Of a stretch of 64,000 nucleotides of DNA, positions 13,801-28,800 are shown in pieces. The stretch is from Oxyruncus cristatus (taxonomy: Eukaryota; Chordata; Aves; Passeriformes; Cotingidae), in the NCBI GenBank assembly GCA_013399855.1, contig VXAY01000778.1:16462-80461 (forward strand). The letters run 5' to 3'. A program made the translations under genes and the position numbers. The notes beneath the pieces are model-generated. The model was not told where the DNA came from and searched no databases. It worked only from the letters and a program-made list of their open reading frames with translations. The stretch's first letter is position 1, and each line of letters starts with the position of its first letter.

Positions 13801-16800
13801 AAGTTTGCATTTCTGGGGTCTTACTAAATAGCAGGTTTTAGTCTTTCCTCCTGCTGCAGTTAGTTCTGGTTCCTCCTGTAAAATAAATTACTCCTCTTAA
13901 GGGCACCAGTGATACTGGGGTGCATTAATGGTTAGAACATCAGTGGGTTTGGGGTGGAAGCTGGTTTTATTCCCTAGGACAAAGCAGTACAGCTTGGATG
14001 GGGAAGGTCCAGTTTATGACTAGCTCAGAGATGGTTTCTGTTCTGGTTTATTTTCTGTCTAACATTGTTATTGTGTTTAAATATCTCTTCTTGCTGGGGT
14101 TTATCCACCAGATTTATTTACACTCAGCCCACCTTTGCCTTTGCCAAGGCAAAATTTTTTTGCTAAAGCAACAAGTCTGGCTTTTAGTCTCCCCTTCAGC
14201 GGAACATTTTTGGGGGTCCCTCTGTGTGTGTTTTGAGTGTTCTGCTTTCAGGTGGCTCCCCAGACCTGTAGGATATTGCAGCCGTGATTTTTGGGATGGC
14301 GTGGTGCTTCCCAATATTTTTGGCGGAGCCTCGATGTCCGTCCTCACATTCCACGTGCTGTTTTTATGGCTGGGTGACAGTGGCTGGCAGGCAATCCCGA
14401 GTCCTTGTGGTTCAGCTGGTGAGGTGGCAGGAAATCTTCCTGGTTCCGGAGCGTGGAGCTGTGTATGAGCTCCTCTGTCACTCCAGTCCCTTGGGATCAT
14501 CCGGTTCTCTCTTTGCTGTCCCTGCCTTCCCTGCCGTGTGTCATTAACCTACTTTTCACTGAGGCCATTAAGGAAACTGATCCCAGCCACCACCTAAATG
14601 GCATCAGTCCAGACTGGTGGCTTTATTTCTTTTTTTGGCCACCCTTTTAGGATTCCCAGCAATGGCAGCTTCAGCCAGGGGCTCATCCAGCTTTACCGTT
14701 CTCCTGCTGATTTCACACAACCCCCCGTTTTCCCCAGTTTAACTGGTGGTTTGCTGTACATGGACATATTCCATTATGGCCTGACTGTAATCCAGCAATG
14801 TGGGACGCTCATGGAAATAAGTAAGTCTGGCTGTTTAGGCAAGACTTTACCAACTTACCCTGCTTTAACCCTGTTTTCCTGCAAGCCATCGGCTTTGTTT
14901 GGTCCCATCCAAACCTTCTGGCAAAGGGGGAACAACTCCCTTTAAGCCCAGGGAACAGAATTGCACAGGGGACAGATCTTAAGCTCTGCTTGGGGGTCCA
15001 CTAATTGGTGGGTGAGCGGCCAAATTTGGGCAGTGGCATTAATTTCGTGGTAAAATTAATCGTGGATGCCGGCAGCACCAGTAGCCTGTCTCACTAATAT
15101 TTGCAGATTAAAGATACTCTTCATTCTCACTGTCAGCTCCTTTCTGGAGCTGTGAACGTGCCAACAGCCTGGTGTTGCAGCAGCTCAGGGATGCTTTATT
15201 GCCTTTGTCAAGATAACGTGGCACATTTGCCATTCCCAAGAAGTTTTCCGTGACAGTTATTAATGCCCTATAAGAAGTAGCTTTTAATATTCCCAGCCTT
15301 TGCCAGCAGTTATTTGGACTTAATACATCATGTGTGACAGCACAAGCTGTTTTGGGGAGTAAACTGTGAGGTGCTTGAGTAACCCACGGCGGGGGTGGAG
15401 GGCTGGAATGGCTGGGGATGAGCAGGCAGAAGTGTGGGGACAAAGCACAGCCAGCACTGGCGACACTGGGAGGAGCAGCCTTGTAATTGTGCGAAGGAGA
15501 GATCCTTTCATTAGGGCTTTACCCGGGGAACGGCAGTGATCTGCCCCTTCCTGACAGCTCCTTTAACAATTCAGGAATCCGGGTACTCCCCGCTGCTTTT
15601 GCATGAGTGTTTTGTTCTGGGGAGAGTGGTACTAATTGGCTGGGTGGAATAAAAGAGGGCGAGCCGAGCCTTTAACTCAGATTTGTCTGTCTCAGCGCGG
15701 CGTTTAATGTGTTCAAGACGTTACATTTAGAGTATGAAACGGCGCTCCCAGGCTGGGACGAGAATCAGTGTCCCAACCCTCGCAGTCCTGGCAGCTCCCA
15801 ACTCCCACAGGTGGTGCTTTGAACCTCAGCTGCCCATGGAAAAGCGGGAATTGGAGTGGCCCGGTCCCGTGCCGCCTCTGCTCGGCATCCACAGCGCCGG
15901 CAGAAGTGCTTTGCTTGGGCAAACCGCTCGGATTTTGGTCTTTCTTTACTCATTCAGCCCTTCGGGTGGTGTGGCCAAGCTCTGTCCTGAAGCAGGTAAG
16001 AGGCTGGTTGTGCCCCCTGCTCTCTGGGACGTGTTCATGTCCTCTGCCCAAATCCCTGCCACGGCAGCAGGTTAGTGTTGGATCCCAGGAATCACTCAGT
16101 TATCAGGTGTGTGAATGCATAGCAGAAGCCTCCTTAACCAGGAGGAAAGCCCTGGTTGGAAGGAGGCAAAATGGCCAGTGAATTTAAGGAAAACGAGTAT
16201 TAAGAGATCTGCCAAAAATAACCTTACAGCTGAGGCTGGTCCAGGAGAAGAGAGAACAGTGTTTGTGCAGCCTTGGAAACGTGGTGGTTCTGGGGTACAG
16301 AGACCAGAGTGTGTCAAAAACTTCTCAGGGACCTCTGTCACAGCACTAAAGCAGAGTCAGATCTTAATTTTTAATTACGGATTTTTACTGAGCATATTCA
16401 GCAGCTGCCAAGTGAACAGAGAGGAAGGAAAGCTCAAATAAGGATTTAGGTTTCTCTGCTTTCTGAGCTGTGCCTCCATCAGTTTCAGACCCACATTCCT
16501 GCCTGTGAGCAGTGTAAAATCTCTCCTCCAAGGCTCTGTGGGTTAGAAAAAGCAGCATTTTCAGGCATCTGGCAGTGACATTTGAAGGAAATTCTGCTCC
16601 GTTCTGGAGGGAGAAGTGTGGTGGTGAAAGGTTATTTCTTCCTGCTGGCTCCTGGTGCCAGCCTGGGAATAATTTCCTCCCTTCCAAATAATCCTGTGAC
16701 CAGTGGAGGGGTTTTTTTGGCTGTTTGGCTTCTCCTTAAGCTGCGTTCGGGAAGGACAAGAGGCTGAAAGCAGTCACAGAGCTCTGAATTGCTGGTCTCT

Positions 16801-19800
16801 GGGCCTCACCTGCCCTTTCTATTTTCCTTTTTATTTTTTTTATTTTTTTTTTTATTTTCCGGAAGTGTCAAGTAGGTGGTTTTGATGAAATTGGTTTAGC
16901 AGTTCTGCTGACAAAAAGGTCCCACCTTCTCACACTTCGATCTATTTTAATGGTGGTGTCAAAAGCAGGTTGTCAGGGACTGCTCTTAAAAAAGGGCGTC
17001 GGGGGTTTGTTGGTAGGTTTGGTTGGTTTTCTTATTTTTCTTTTTGTTTCTTTGTTGTTTTGTTTGGGTTCTTTTTTTTTTTTTTTTTTTATGATTTATT
17101 TTCTACTCGAGGCTGAATTGGGCAAAGGCACATTTTGGTTTGGGTGCAGACAACCCCTGAGAAGCTCTACGGCACTCCCGATTTAAATATCCACTCGGAC
17201 TGTCAAGCTCTGCTGAATTACCTTGTGCAGGATTTTTGGGTCTGGATGGGGAAAAGCGCTGGAGCTCTGGGTGTGCCCACCCTGGCTCTGCAGCAACCTC
17301 TTGGGGCAGGTCACAAACGCTGAGGGGGGAGTTCAGAGCCCAGAAATCACTTCGTGGAACAGAAGCCAAACCAGCATCTGTGCGGAGCAGGAATGAGCCC
17401 GTGGATCAAACAGCTTCCATCCAGGACAGGCAGAGAGCCTGTGACCCGAGGGCTGAGCCTGTCAGCAGATCTGAGGTGCTGAGGACGGGGCTGGAAGTGT
17501 GCAGACACTGTAATTTGGGCAGCCTTTGGTGTTGCTCGGTGTGAGAAGAAGATCCATAATCACACGTCTGGGGAGGGTGAGAGCAGCCCTGGGCTCTGCA
17601 GGGCTGAGCTTTGCATCTCATTTGTTGTGGAGGGTTTCGGGTGATCTCACGTGTCTTGCATCCAGCGCCTGCTAAAACCTTTGGTACGTTATTTTTTTAA
17701 TTTAATTCCAAGTAAAAGTGAAATTATCCTTGGGATTTTGAAATGCTTTCTGTCCTGTGAGGGCACAGCCTTGTCTTCAGGCCAAAAGTTGCGCTTCCAA
17801 AAGCGGCTCTGCCCTGTCTGGTTGGGCCAAGGTTGGACAGGTCAGGGCGCCTGAGATCAGGGAGAATGTGGAGGAAGGATCTAGTTTTTTTCCAAGGACA
17901 GCTGGATTCTGATTCCTAACTGGGAAGCGTTGCGTTGGGTGGAAGTGTTCTGGGTCCTGGTCCCTTCTCCCAGATCCAGGTCAGTGCCTGAGCAATTCCA
18001 GCCAGTTTACACAGCAGGCTGTGTGGGAGTTGAAGGTCTTTCCTGGCTGTATCCCTCGGGAGGGGTGGGAACGCTGTGCTTGGGCGCTGGGGTTTGTAAC
18101 TTCTTGGTGGGAGCATCTCTTGAAACAGAATTGGCTCCCAGAGCAACTGTGGCTACCCCATCCCTGGAAGTGTCCAAGGCCAGGTTGGACGGGGCTTGGA
18201 GCAACCTGGGCTAGTGAAAGGTGTCCCTGCCTGTGGGAGGGACTGGATGGGCTTTAAGGTCCCTTCCCACCCGAACCATTCCAGGATTCCATGTTTAGTG
18301 GTATGGCAGTAAATGATTAATTAACTGCTGGTTTGTTGAAAACTTTGTGACATCCCCCCCTGTCTCTGTCTGCAGCTTACTGGAGGTTTTGGCTGTGTGT
18401 CAGTGTGGTGTATGAGCTCTTCCTCATCTTCATCCTCTTCCAGGTAAGTGACTGAGACCTCCAGTTCCTGAATGCCACTTTGACGTGGAGATCAACTCCC
18501 TTGTGATGTGTTTTTTTTCACCGACAGCAGGAGATGCTCTTCAGTTTTGTGAAGTCGGATCATTGGGCTGTTTAACGAGACTTGGAGGCTGAGGGAAATT
18601 ATAATGCAAAAAATATTTCACCTGCTCTGCCCCCCAGGCGCCCTCGGCCCAGGGCAGACGCTGTGGTCAGGTGTTCTTAGATGAGCTGGCTCTTGTTCAG
18701 ATCAAACAATCAGGGGCTGGGTTTTCACACACCCAGCCTCTGCTCTGCTGGGCCTGCTGTGGCTCGGGGGGGAATTCATCTCGTTTCACTTTCTGAAATA
18801 CCTTTTACCTTGAACGGCAGGTGCTTTGGAATATTCGGGGTTTTTGCAGTAAACCAGACCTTCACACCCAGCTTTATCTGGTGGCAGGAGCTGAGGAGGA
18901 GGGTTTTTCTAGGAAAAAACGTGCCATTGGTGCTTCCAAATAAAGCAGTTTTTACCACGTTCTTGTTTTACCACATTGTGCCATATCTTGTCCTTCTTTA
19001 GTCATCAGAATTCCCCCCTGACTTTTACAGTTCCATCGCTTCTCAGAAGGGCAGAAGTTGAAAGAAATGTTTTGAGACAATATACTCATGAGGCAGCTTT
19101 AAAAATCATTTTAGGCAAGAGGATGAGGAACATGCTTTTCTTTAAAAACAAAAAAAGAAAAGCTTTGCCTTTAGAGGCCACAAGACTTGAGGAAGTGGGG
19201 CTGGAATTGGGATGGGTGGGATCTGCCTGCTGCTGGCGTAGGGCCTTTGCTGTGCAAACAAGGTTTTAATGTTGATCAAACCCTTTCCAGCTCATCAGAG
19301 ATTTCCTTTGGTTCCAGCACTTCTTGTTCCGCTTGCCTGTACTGGTGTAGTTGTGAACTCCAGTAGAAAAGCCTGGAATGGCTCTGCTTTCCTCTGGCAA
19401 CCTGTGGTGTCACCAGAGATTTAGTGGTTAAGGAACTCCCTGTTGTTGCTTGGCTCTTTCTAAAAATACATCATTGCCTTGCCCAGGTTTAAATAAGGTT
19501 AAATTCTGCTGAGTCTGCGGGTGACTGAACTTCCTTACAGCAAAATACAAGCTGGCTCGCGGCTGAGGCTTGTCCCAGCGGGTTTATTCTATAATTTTCA
19601 TTGTTACTCTGTCAATTAATGTTGGCCTTGTCCTGCTTTGCCGCCTGTCACGGGTGTCCCAGTGCTTGTGGGGTGAAACCCTGACCACGACCACTGAGCG
19701 GTTTCACTGGGAAATTACTGCTCAGCGAACGCGTGGCTGATCTGCAGGCAGGTTTTTGTAGGTTTTGGTCATTTGGGTAATTTCTTCTTGCCATTTCCTT

Positions 19801-22800
19801 CGAGTCCGTGTTGGGAAGGGTGAGCTGTGTGGAGGTTTGGGAGGGGTGGGGTGGCTCAGAGCAGCACCTCAGGGAGCAGGGTCAAGGATCACCGATCTCT
19901 CGTCTTTAAGAAGTATTAAGGTCGTTCTGTAGGCATTTTTCCCTTACTGTGTAGGAGTAGGGAGGCTCAAAGTAAGGTATGTGTGTGAGGCTTCAGAACC
20001 TGGATGTGTTTCAAGGATTGCTGCGCAGCGAGTTTGAAAAAAGATCAATTCGAAGATCGTTGTCGATCTTAATTCTCTTTGTACCTTCCGTGCACGGCTC
20101 CTTCGTGTGGACCCACCCCTTGTGTCTGTGCTGCTTTGCAGACCGTGCAGGATGGGAGGCAGTTTATGAAGTACATCGACCCACATCTAGGGGTTCCTCT
20201 GCCAGAGAGAGACTACGGGGGCAACTGCCTTATTTATGACCCTGGCAATGAAACGGATCCCTTTCACAACATCTGGGTAAGGAACAACCTCGATGAGTCT
20301 GGTTTCTTTGCTGAAAGGTTGCTTCATTTGAGCTCTTCAAAGTGCAGTTGGGAGTCTGCCTGAGGGCTGAGTCAGAGCACAGGCCACAACTGGCTCTTCA
20401 GCCACCTTAGTTCCCTTCTCTTGACCTTCCCTGTCCATCAGATGGAGTTGTGTCCCTGCATCCTAATTGCCTGATTGCCCGGGGTGAACTGTTTCTTTCT
20501 CAGGTTGCTGATGTCAAATTTTCCACTCAGAGTTTGGATTTCTTCTACTCAGTCACCTTGAGGCACAGAGTCCATCCCAGAATGGTTTGGGTTGGAAAGG
20601 ACCTTGAAGATGATGTAGTTCCAACTCCTTGCCGCGGGCAGGGGTACCTTCCACTAACCCAGCTTGCTCCAGCAACAAAAGCTGCACTTTTCTGAGTACC
20701 AGGAACCATCAGGTTGTTGTTTTTTGCTGGCAGACAGAAGACTTGAAATTCAAGGGCAAAGCAATTATGGTTATTTACAGCTCTCTGATTGCTTCTGTCC
20801 CCTCATCAGGCAAGGAACAGAATGTTCAGCATTAAAGAGGTGGTCTGTGCCCTACCAAAACCATCCTAATCCCAATTTCTGCCCCATAAAATTGCTGTAC
20901 TTGGGAACAAAAACTCCTAAAATCCATCAAGTGTTTATGTGTGAAACAACAGAAGTTCATTGCTGCATTTTTCTTGGGGGGGGGCGGGAAAAAACGACGA
21001 CTGTTTTTGTGGGGTAGTGACCTACACTCTGTTCTTGGATTCCAGGACAAGCTGGATGGATTTGTTCCTGCTCACTTTTTTGGCTGGTACCTGAAGGTAA
21101 GAATGGCTCTCGTGTTGCCCTTAAAGCCTCACTGCTGCTTCTTTGGTGGTGCCAGGCCTCGGTCAGTTATCCCAGGCTGTGTTTGGAAGACATGAAGAGC
21201 CTTTTTTCCCCCTTTTTTTTCCCCCTTTCTCCTGCCCACGTTGGGCCACCTCATTCCTTGCCAAAGCTGTGTTACGTGGACAGGCTCCCTCCTCCACTGG
21301 GATTCATTCTGGGGCAGATCAATAAAGACCTTTATTCCTGTGGCAAGGAATGCTGGAATGACCTTTGGAAGTGGATTGTGGGACAGGCGGGGACAGTCTG
21401 CTGTTCCCAAACACTGCTACTGCTGCTTTCCCCGTGGCATCAAATCAGGATTTTAAACCATTAAATGGGCAGTGATTTAATTCTTGTTACTTTTTAGTCA
21501 GTATCAACCAACTGTGGAAGAAATTCCAGCTGTGCGTGTCTCTTGCAAAACATTCAGCACATGGTTTGCTGATTATTTTGGTCTAAATATTACCTTTTTT
21601 AACCAGAGCAGACTTACTAACTCGCTTGATTTTGCCCCCTGCAGACCTTGTGTGGGTTTTTACCCACAAGCCCACCATAAATAACAATCTGACAAAGCTC
21701 AGCTCTTTTAAAAGCAAGCTGGAGCTCTTGCTTTGTGTTTTCATTTCAAAAGTGCAGATGTGTTCTGGGAGTGGTTTGGGGCTTCCCCCATAAGGAAAGG
21801 TGAGTTTGGGCATGGGGAGACCCGGACTTCGGCTTAGTGGTGGCTTGTTCTGTTAATGAATTGGGTTGTAAATTTGGAAGACTTGGGTCTTTCTCATCCG
21901 AGAGAAATGAATTAGAAACTTAAATGTCAAAATAGCATTTCGGTTACGTTCTGTGGTTATTTTTACAAATAAATTATACTGAGGAAAAATGCCTAAATTG
22001 TAAAAAAAAAAAAAACCCCAAACTGCCACGATGCCTAAATTTTAAGTGCCTGGTAGCAAGACATAAGTGGAGTAGTAACACATTCCTGAGGCACTGGAAT
22101 GGGACAGAATTCCATATGCCAGTGGAGCTGTTCTTATCTAGGTGTGGAAGAAGCCTGGGTTTTGTCAAGGAGGCCGTTCCTGCAGCCGTGGCTGAGGTGA
22201 CCCCTCCAAGGGTTTGTTCCTGGGCTGCTCAGCTGGAAGGAAACTGGCTGCTGGATTTCCTCTGGGTCATAATATATTTGCCTGTTAAATATTAACATAT
22301 TTAACATATTTCTCTCTTACAAGGTGGAGATTGAGTGTGTTGTCCCAATAAACAGAGGCGGGCATTTTTGTTTGTTTGTTTCCCCAGATCTCAAAAGCCA
22401 CCAGGATGGCAATGTTGGGAATCAATGTGCCTCATTCATCAGAAATTATTTTGGCTTTGGAGTAATTTAGAGCCCACGAAAAGGCTCTGAAAAGCCTTTT
22501 TTGAGCAGTGTTGGAACCGTGCTGCCTGTGGTGGTCGAGCACCCAGCAATTCCATGCATTTAACTAATTCCCTTCCTGCTGAATTCCCATCTTACCTGTC
22601 TCTGCTCTTTCATGGGCTGGGATTTATGTCATCATCTACATTTCTGTGCTGGCTTTGGCTGGGGGAGGGTTCATTTCCCTTGGTGTCTTTGTCTCTTGTG
22701 CTGATTTTGTGTGAAGTTGAGAGGCCTGTCTGTGAGCGTTCGGCTTTACGGGACCATCGCATCATGAAAACCAAATCGTCCCGAGTTTCCTGATCCTTTT

Positions 22801-25800
22801 CTGAACGCTGGAGACCCCACTTTCAACCGTACCGGTAAAAAAACGACTGGTAAAAACCCACACCACGTGTGTCCTTTTGTGTTCTGAGGCCAGAAGTTTG
22901 GAAACTAGGGAAATGAAAACTAATAATGTTTCGTACACCGTTGCAAAACTCTAAATCCGAGCGGAGTCTGACCGGGATTTATGGAATGCTCTGTTACATA
23001 GGTTTCTAAAGGGCATTAATTTAAGTGGTGTCTGGTTCTGCTCTCTCTGGCATGCAGGTCATTTTTGGGATGGTTTTGAGCAGCTGTTGTGTGTGTTTGA
23101 AAGACTTTTTTTGGGTTTTTTTTTCCCCTGCCTTTAGACGTTGATGATTCGGGACTGGTGGATGTGCATGATCATCAGTGTCATGTTTGAGTTCCTGGAG
23201 TACAGCCTGGAACACCAGCTCCCAAACTTCAGTGAATGCTGGTGGGATCACGTACGTACTGCAGGGATCGGGGCTTTAATGGGAATATATGTGTTTTATA
23301 GGGAGGGGGAGGACGTGATGAGAGCTGAATTGGATCACGCGTGTGTGCGGTTTGCAGCATTTTTGCCACTTTTTCTATAATTGTGTGGGTTTCGAGCCCT
23401 TGCACGTGGTAAATACTTTGTTTGGGTTCATTTCACACCAGGGAGAGAATCTAAAGCTGAACACTTTCAAATATTTGCTGAGGGTACAAACCATAACGTC
23501 TGAAATTCAGAAAAACTTGGTGCATAAAGTTTCAGAGGATGATTTTTCTTGCCTATGAGGGGAAAAAACCCAACGACCAGACTCAGTGCAATTTTTATCC
23601 AGCTTTTCCTTCTTTGCAGACCTCTCCTTTCTGAAAGCAGTAAATATTACTGTGTTTGGAATGTATCTGGTTTACTAAAAGATTTTAAGAGATAAATGTT
23701 TGGCCTTACCAAAGAGCTGTGTGGTCATTGCAAGTTATGGTTTGTGTTCTTGTCCTAAAACGCAGTTTGTGTGCACTTTTCCAAGCCAGAGGGACTTTGG
23801 GCTTCAAGGGACACCCTTTTTAAATTATGCTTTGTTTTCCTGTGCGAGGTAAATTGGCGCCAGAGTGATCAGAATCCTCTGCAGTCGGAGCACACAGCTC
23901 CGATCTCGTGTCTGCCTGGGGTTGTTACAGTTAAAGCTCCTTCCCAAGCTTGGAATGATTTGCTCCGTGGTCGTATTTATAAAAGTCACTGCATTATGTA
24001 TGGAGACACCGAGCAAAGCTGTTCTGCCTTCAAGAAACCTTTTGGAATCAGCACTCTGTGCCCCGCTCCTTTGAAAGGGGAGCTGTGCCTGTAGAAATTC
24101 CTTGTTCCTTCCCCAGCATCACGGTGTGCTTTCTCCTTCCAGTGGATCATGGATGTGATCCTGTGTAACGGATTAGGAATTTACTGCGGGATGAAGACTC
24201 TGTCCTGGCTTTCCTTGAAGACATACAAGTGGCAAGGACTCTGGAACATTCCCACCTACAAGTAAGTTGTGGGGGGGAAGGAACTCCACGGGTTGGGCAC
24301 AAAGGCTGGGCCCATGCTCGAGGTCTTGGTTGTTCTATTTGGCTTCATGTGGATTAAAGAATTCCTTGGTGTTCAGGTGGCTTGAGGATCCAATGATTTA
24401 TTGCTACAGGGAGGCTTGTTGGAGAGTTTTACTTGAATTGAGAATGGAATTGTCGGAGATACACCTGTGTGTCCCGATGTCTGGGAATGAGGGCATCCTG
24501 TGGAATTGAGCTTATTTAATGCAGTTGTTAAAGAAGAGGCATGAATCCAAGTTGGGATCATACTCTCACTCACAGCAAGGATCTGCTTGGTCTTCGTGCA
24601 TTCCCTGGTAATCAGAACTTCACAGGAATTGGGACAGTGGGAATTAAAATTTAATAAATCCCTCGTAGTCATGTACCAGTAATGACCCATCGTGCTCTGT
24701 AGTGTCTTTGCTGAGCAGAGCAGAACTGCTGACAACAGTGGCTGTATAGCATTAAAACTTAAATTGATAGTTCAAATAACAAGCTCCTGTAACTCAGAGT
24801 TAATCTCATTAAACTGCGACTTTGATGGAGTAAACGCGGGCATTTTGCAGACCCGGGCTGGTGTCTGAAATGGAAGCCCTGCTCGATGTCTCTCTTTATT
24901 AAACCTGCCCTCACGTTTTGCTCTTTCTCAGGGGCAAAATGAAGAGAATTGTCTTCCAGTTCACGCCGTACAGCTGGGTGAAGTTCGAGTGGAAGCCGGC
25001 GTCCAGCCTGCGCAGGTGGCTCGCCGTTTGTGGCATCATCTTTGTGGTGAGGAAACCCCTCTGGCCTCTTCTGGCCCTTGGATTTCGTGGTTTGCAGCTC
25101 AGGGTGACTCGGGCTGCGCCCCTGGGAGGTGAGACTCCTGGAGCTGGGGCCAGAAGAGATCGCTTCCCAGTCCCACAGGATTGGGGCCCATGCTCCTGTC
25201 TCGGGGACAGGTGACAAATTCGTGGCACAGATATTTGCTGAACGCTGTTGCTGGCACTGTGAGCAATACAAACTGGCATCTGCACATATTTCAGCAAGTT
25301 TCTGCCCCCAAAAGCACTGGTTTGGGGTGCGAGTGGCTCGTTTCCCTCAGTTTTATGCAGGTACAGGTCACAGTGCAGCTCCAAAGGGCTGTACTCAAGC
25401 TCCTGAAACACAGTCCTGCCTCTGGTAATGCGTTCATATGGGCTTAAGGAATTAAAAATAAAATATTTTAAATAATAATATTTAAAATATGTATTGTGCA
25501 AAATTTAGAAATAATAATATGCATAACAATATTTTTATACAGGCTTAAATAATTCAATTACCCTAGATTTTTCTTTTCTTAGTGTCTCGCTGAACACTTG
25601 GCACCTGAGTGGCTGGGGTTGTTTGATGGGAATGCAGCGCCTGGAATTGATACCTGTGACTGTGAAACAGGAGTTACCACCCACATGACAGTGATAGGGA
25701 GGGTTAATTGGGCAGCTGGAGTGTCTTTTCCCCACTCCTGCCCCTTTCCCAGCCCAGGGGACTTCGGCCTTTGTGCCATCCGTGGGATGTCCCTTGGCTC

Positions 25801-28800
25801 TGCTCTGGGCAACTCAAACTTATTTCAACCCAGCAACTGTGAAATTTAACTAAAAACCACCCCGTGTCACTTGTAGTGACACAGGGCATTAACCAGTTTC
25901 TGTGGCTCAGGACTTAACTCTGTATTTTTAATGCAGAACTTGCTAGAAGAAGCTCACAGTCCCTGGTTTCTGCTGCAGGAAACATTGGCCAAGCTCACAC
26001 ATAAAACAGATGTTTCCCCAAATGGTTACTGGTTGCACCCTGAAGACAGTGGGGTTTAGGTGCTGCAGCAGCTGAGAGATTACAGTGAGTTTATACTGGG
26101 CTGTGGGATTATGTTTCTTTTAGCAAAACTCAGCTTCAGCTGACAGTTTCTAAGCATCTCCAGGTTTTGGCTCACTCCTTTGGCTTAAGCAATGCTTAAT
26201 GCCCTTTGTTATCATTCCTTTTGAAGTGACAATCTGGTGTCTCTCTGCTCCCTTCAGCACGTTGCCAGGGCAGCCCACTTGGGAACATTTTGCTCTGAAT
26301 TTATAACCGGTTTTCCCAAGTTGGCTTTGGGGGTGAGATTTGCACAACTGTGTTAAAAAAAAAAAACCCACAAACCAACTCCCCCCCTACCCCAGGATGT
26401 GCAGCTCATGCCTCTTGTTATTCATCAGCCAGATTTTAAATGACAGCAGAGGGAGAAGTTTGTTGCCTTTAGAATCTGCAGTTCAAGCTCCTTATTTGGA
26501 GTTCAAGAACTTGCTCAAGATTTGAGGCAGTGCTCGCCCAGCTTTCTGTTGTGGTTTTTGGTGCCTCTTCCAGCACAGAGGAAGCGTTTAAAAACCCAGC
26601 TGTTGGTGGTGATTGTTGAAGCTGCTGGTGGTTCACTCAGTGATGCGGAGCAGGACTGGGAAAGGGCGGGGGGCAGATTCCAGGCTTCATCCACTGAAGT
26701 CTTTTCAATGTAATCAAGATGTCCTTTCTCTCAGTTTTTGTTGGCAGAGCTGAACACGTTTTACCTGAAGTTTGTGCTGTGGATGCCCCCCGAGCACTAC
26801 TTGGTCCTGCTGCGCCTGGTGTTTTTTGTGAACGTGGGAGGGGTGGCCATGAGGGAGATCTACGACTTCATGGACGACCCGTAAGCCCAACCTCTCTGTA
26901 TTTCCCATGTCCAGCTCCACGTGCTTTGTTTGGAATTGGCTCCAGCTTGTTGGCATCCATCTCAGGCAGCTTGTCAGGGGCCAAAAGGCCTAATCCCAAA
27001 GCATCTGCTTTGTGCTCCTTTGTTTCGGAGGTCCCCCTCTCCCTGGTCAGAGGGCAGCTGTTGTTAAGGGTGTTCTGTGTGCACTGTTCTAAGCTCAGTG
27101 TTTCATGAAGGGTCTCTCTGTGGAGAATGGAATGTGTGAAGGAGCTGGAGTGCCCCTGGCTCGTGGGCAGGGCAGCGCTGCGCTCCGATCCCAGACTGAG
27201 AGCCAGGAACTGCAGTCCTTGGACGTGCCCTCTGAGGACATCAGGGCCCAAACTAAAACAAAAATGGGATTCCTAAAGGCACTTCTTTCCTCGAGCCGTG
27301 TTCCCGCTGGTCCCTGACCCTCCGGAGCTCTCCTGGCATCGTCTTGCAGGTCAGAGGCCCTCGGTAGCAAGTGCTGCAGGTGAAGCACCACACACACACA
27401 GTGCATGTTCTTCAGACTGTTCCCACTCCAGCATCATATTTGTCCTCGCTGCTTTTGTTTCTGCAGACCATGTGAGAGCTGAGAAAGCTTTGTTCTCAAA
27501 TATCACCTTTTCTTTTAATGTCACGACTTGCCTGAGCCCACATCCTCCGCCTGAGGCCACGCCTGGCTTCCAGGGGTGTTCATTGTCTGTCGCTGACCAA
27601 CACAAAAAGTGTCTGTGTTCAGAATTTAGGGTTCCAACATTCTCTGAAGATCAGTTTGCCTTGCAAGGCTTTGGCTCCTAGAACTGGGAAGAAGGGCCAG
27701 CCCACATTGCTTAGTCGGATTTCAGGACGTTCCGCAGTGGCACCTGCCCTGCCCTTGGACCTACTGGTTTGGGACGTGCCTCCAACTCACAGGTAAGAAG
27801 AGGTCTCTGCCTCTCGCTGCTGAGCTCCTCTCCTTAGCTCCATTCATCTTCTGGGCCTTGTGTTTGGGTTGGAAAAGCTCCTCTGCCCTCAGTTCAGCCA
27901 CATGGCATAACAGTGGAATTTAGGAGAGCCGTCTGTCACCGGTGCCTCGTTCCTGGTGCCGTTCGGTGCCGTTCTTCCCATTGTTTTGAGAAACTCATCC
28001 CAAGCTGCATATCCACATCATTGCCACCACCTCCTGCCATGTTCCGTGGTGGGTAACTGCCCCCGAATTCTGAGGCTCCTGTCTCTGCTTGATGCCCCCC
28101 AGAGCTGGCATCGGGCTGCTCCTGCAGAACTGAGCACCTGGTCTTACCTGGTACCTTCTCTGTGGAGGATTTTGCAACCAGCCTTCAATTCCTTTGTGTG
28201 TTCCAGGCCATCCAGGCAGAGAAGATCTGCCCCCATTTAGCAGTTTCGTTTGCACATCGTTTCGAACCCGGGATTGTTTAGGATTCTTCCCACGGTTGTG
28301 TGGGTAGAAGCCACTGGGAAGAGCTGGCTGTACCAGAGGCTCCCAGCTAACAACACATGGGAAAGCTTCCTGACCTTTTCCTTTTGGAAACTTAATGCTC
28401 AGAGATTGGAATATTCCATTGACCTTGACAGAAGCATTGCTCACTGCCATGTCTGGTGCTGATAGGATTGTCTGGAATAAATGGTCGAGATCTCTTCAGC
28501 CAACACCGCAGTACTGGGCCTAGAAAGCAGTGAAATTCCAATATGAAGACTCTTCTTCCCCCTCAGGATTCTGAGGCTCTGCAGACAGTTCTGGGGCTTT
28601 GCTTGCAGGACCTTGGGCTTAGCGTAGTGCCAGTGGAGTCCCTGGAATTGCCGTAGTCCAGGAGGAGGGGCGAAGCTGCCCCCCAGCCCTTACCCACCGC
28701 ACTGATCCGCACGCTGCCTCCGAGTTCCTGGGCACTGGAGGTGTGAAATCTTCCTGACCAGGAATGTCTTGGTGCAGCAGTCTGCAGCAGTGTTGAGCTC

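Noticed and set aside
24911..25501. 196-codon - strand frame over PTDSS2 exon 9
   Set aside because: Antisense shadow of a conserved exon plus intron sequence.
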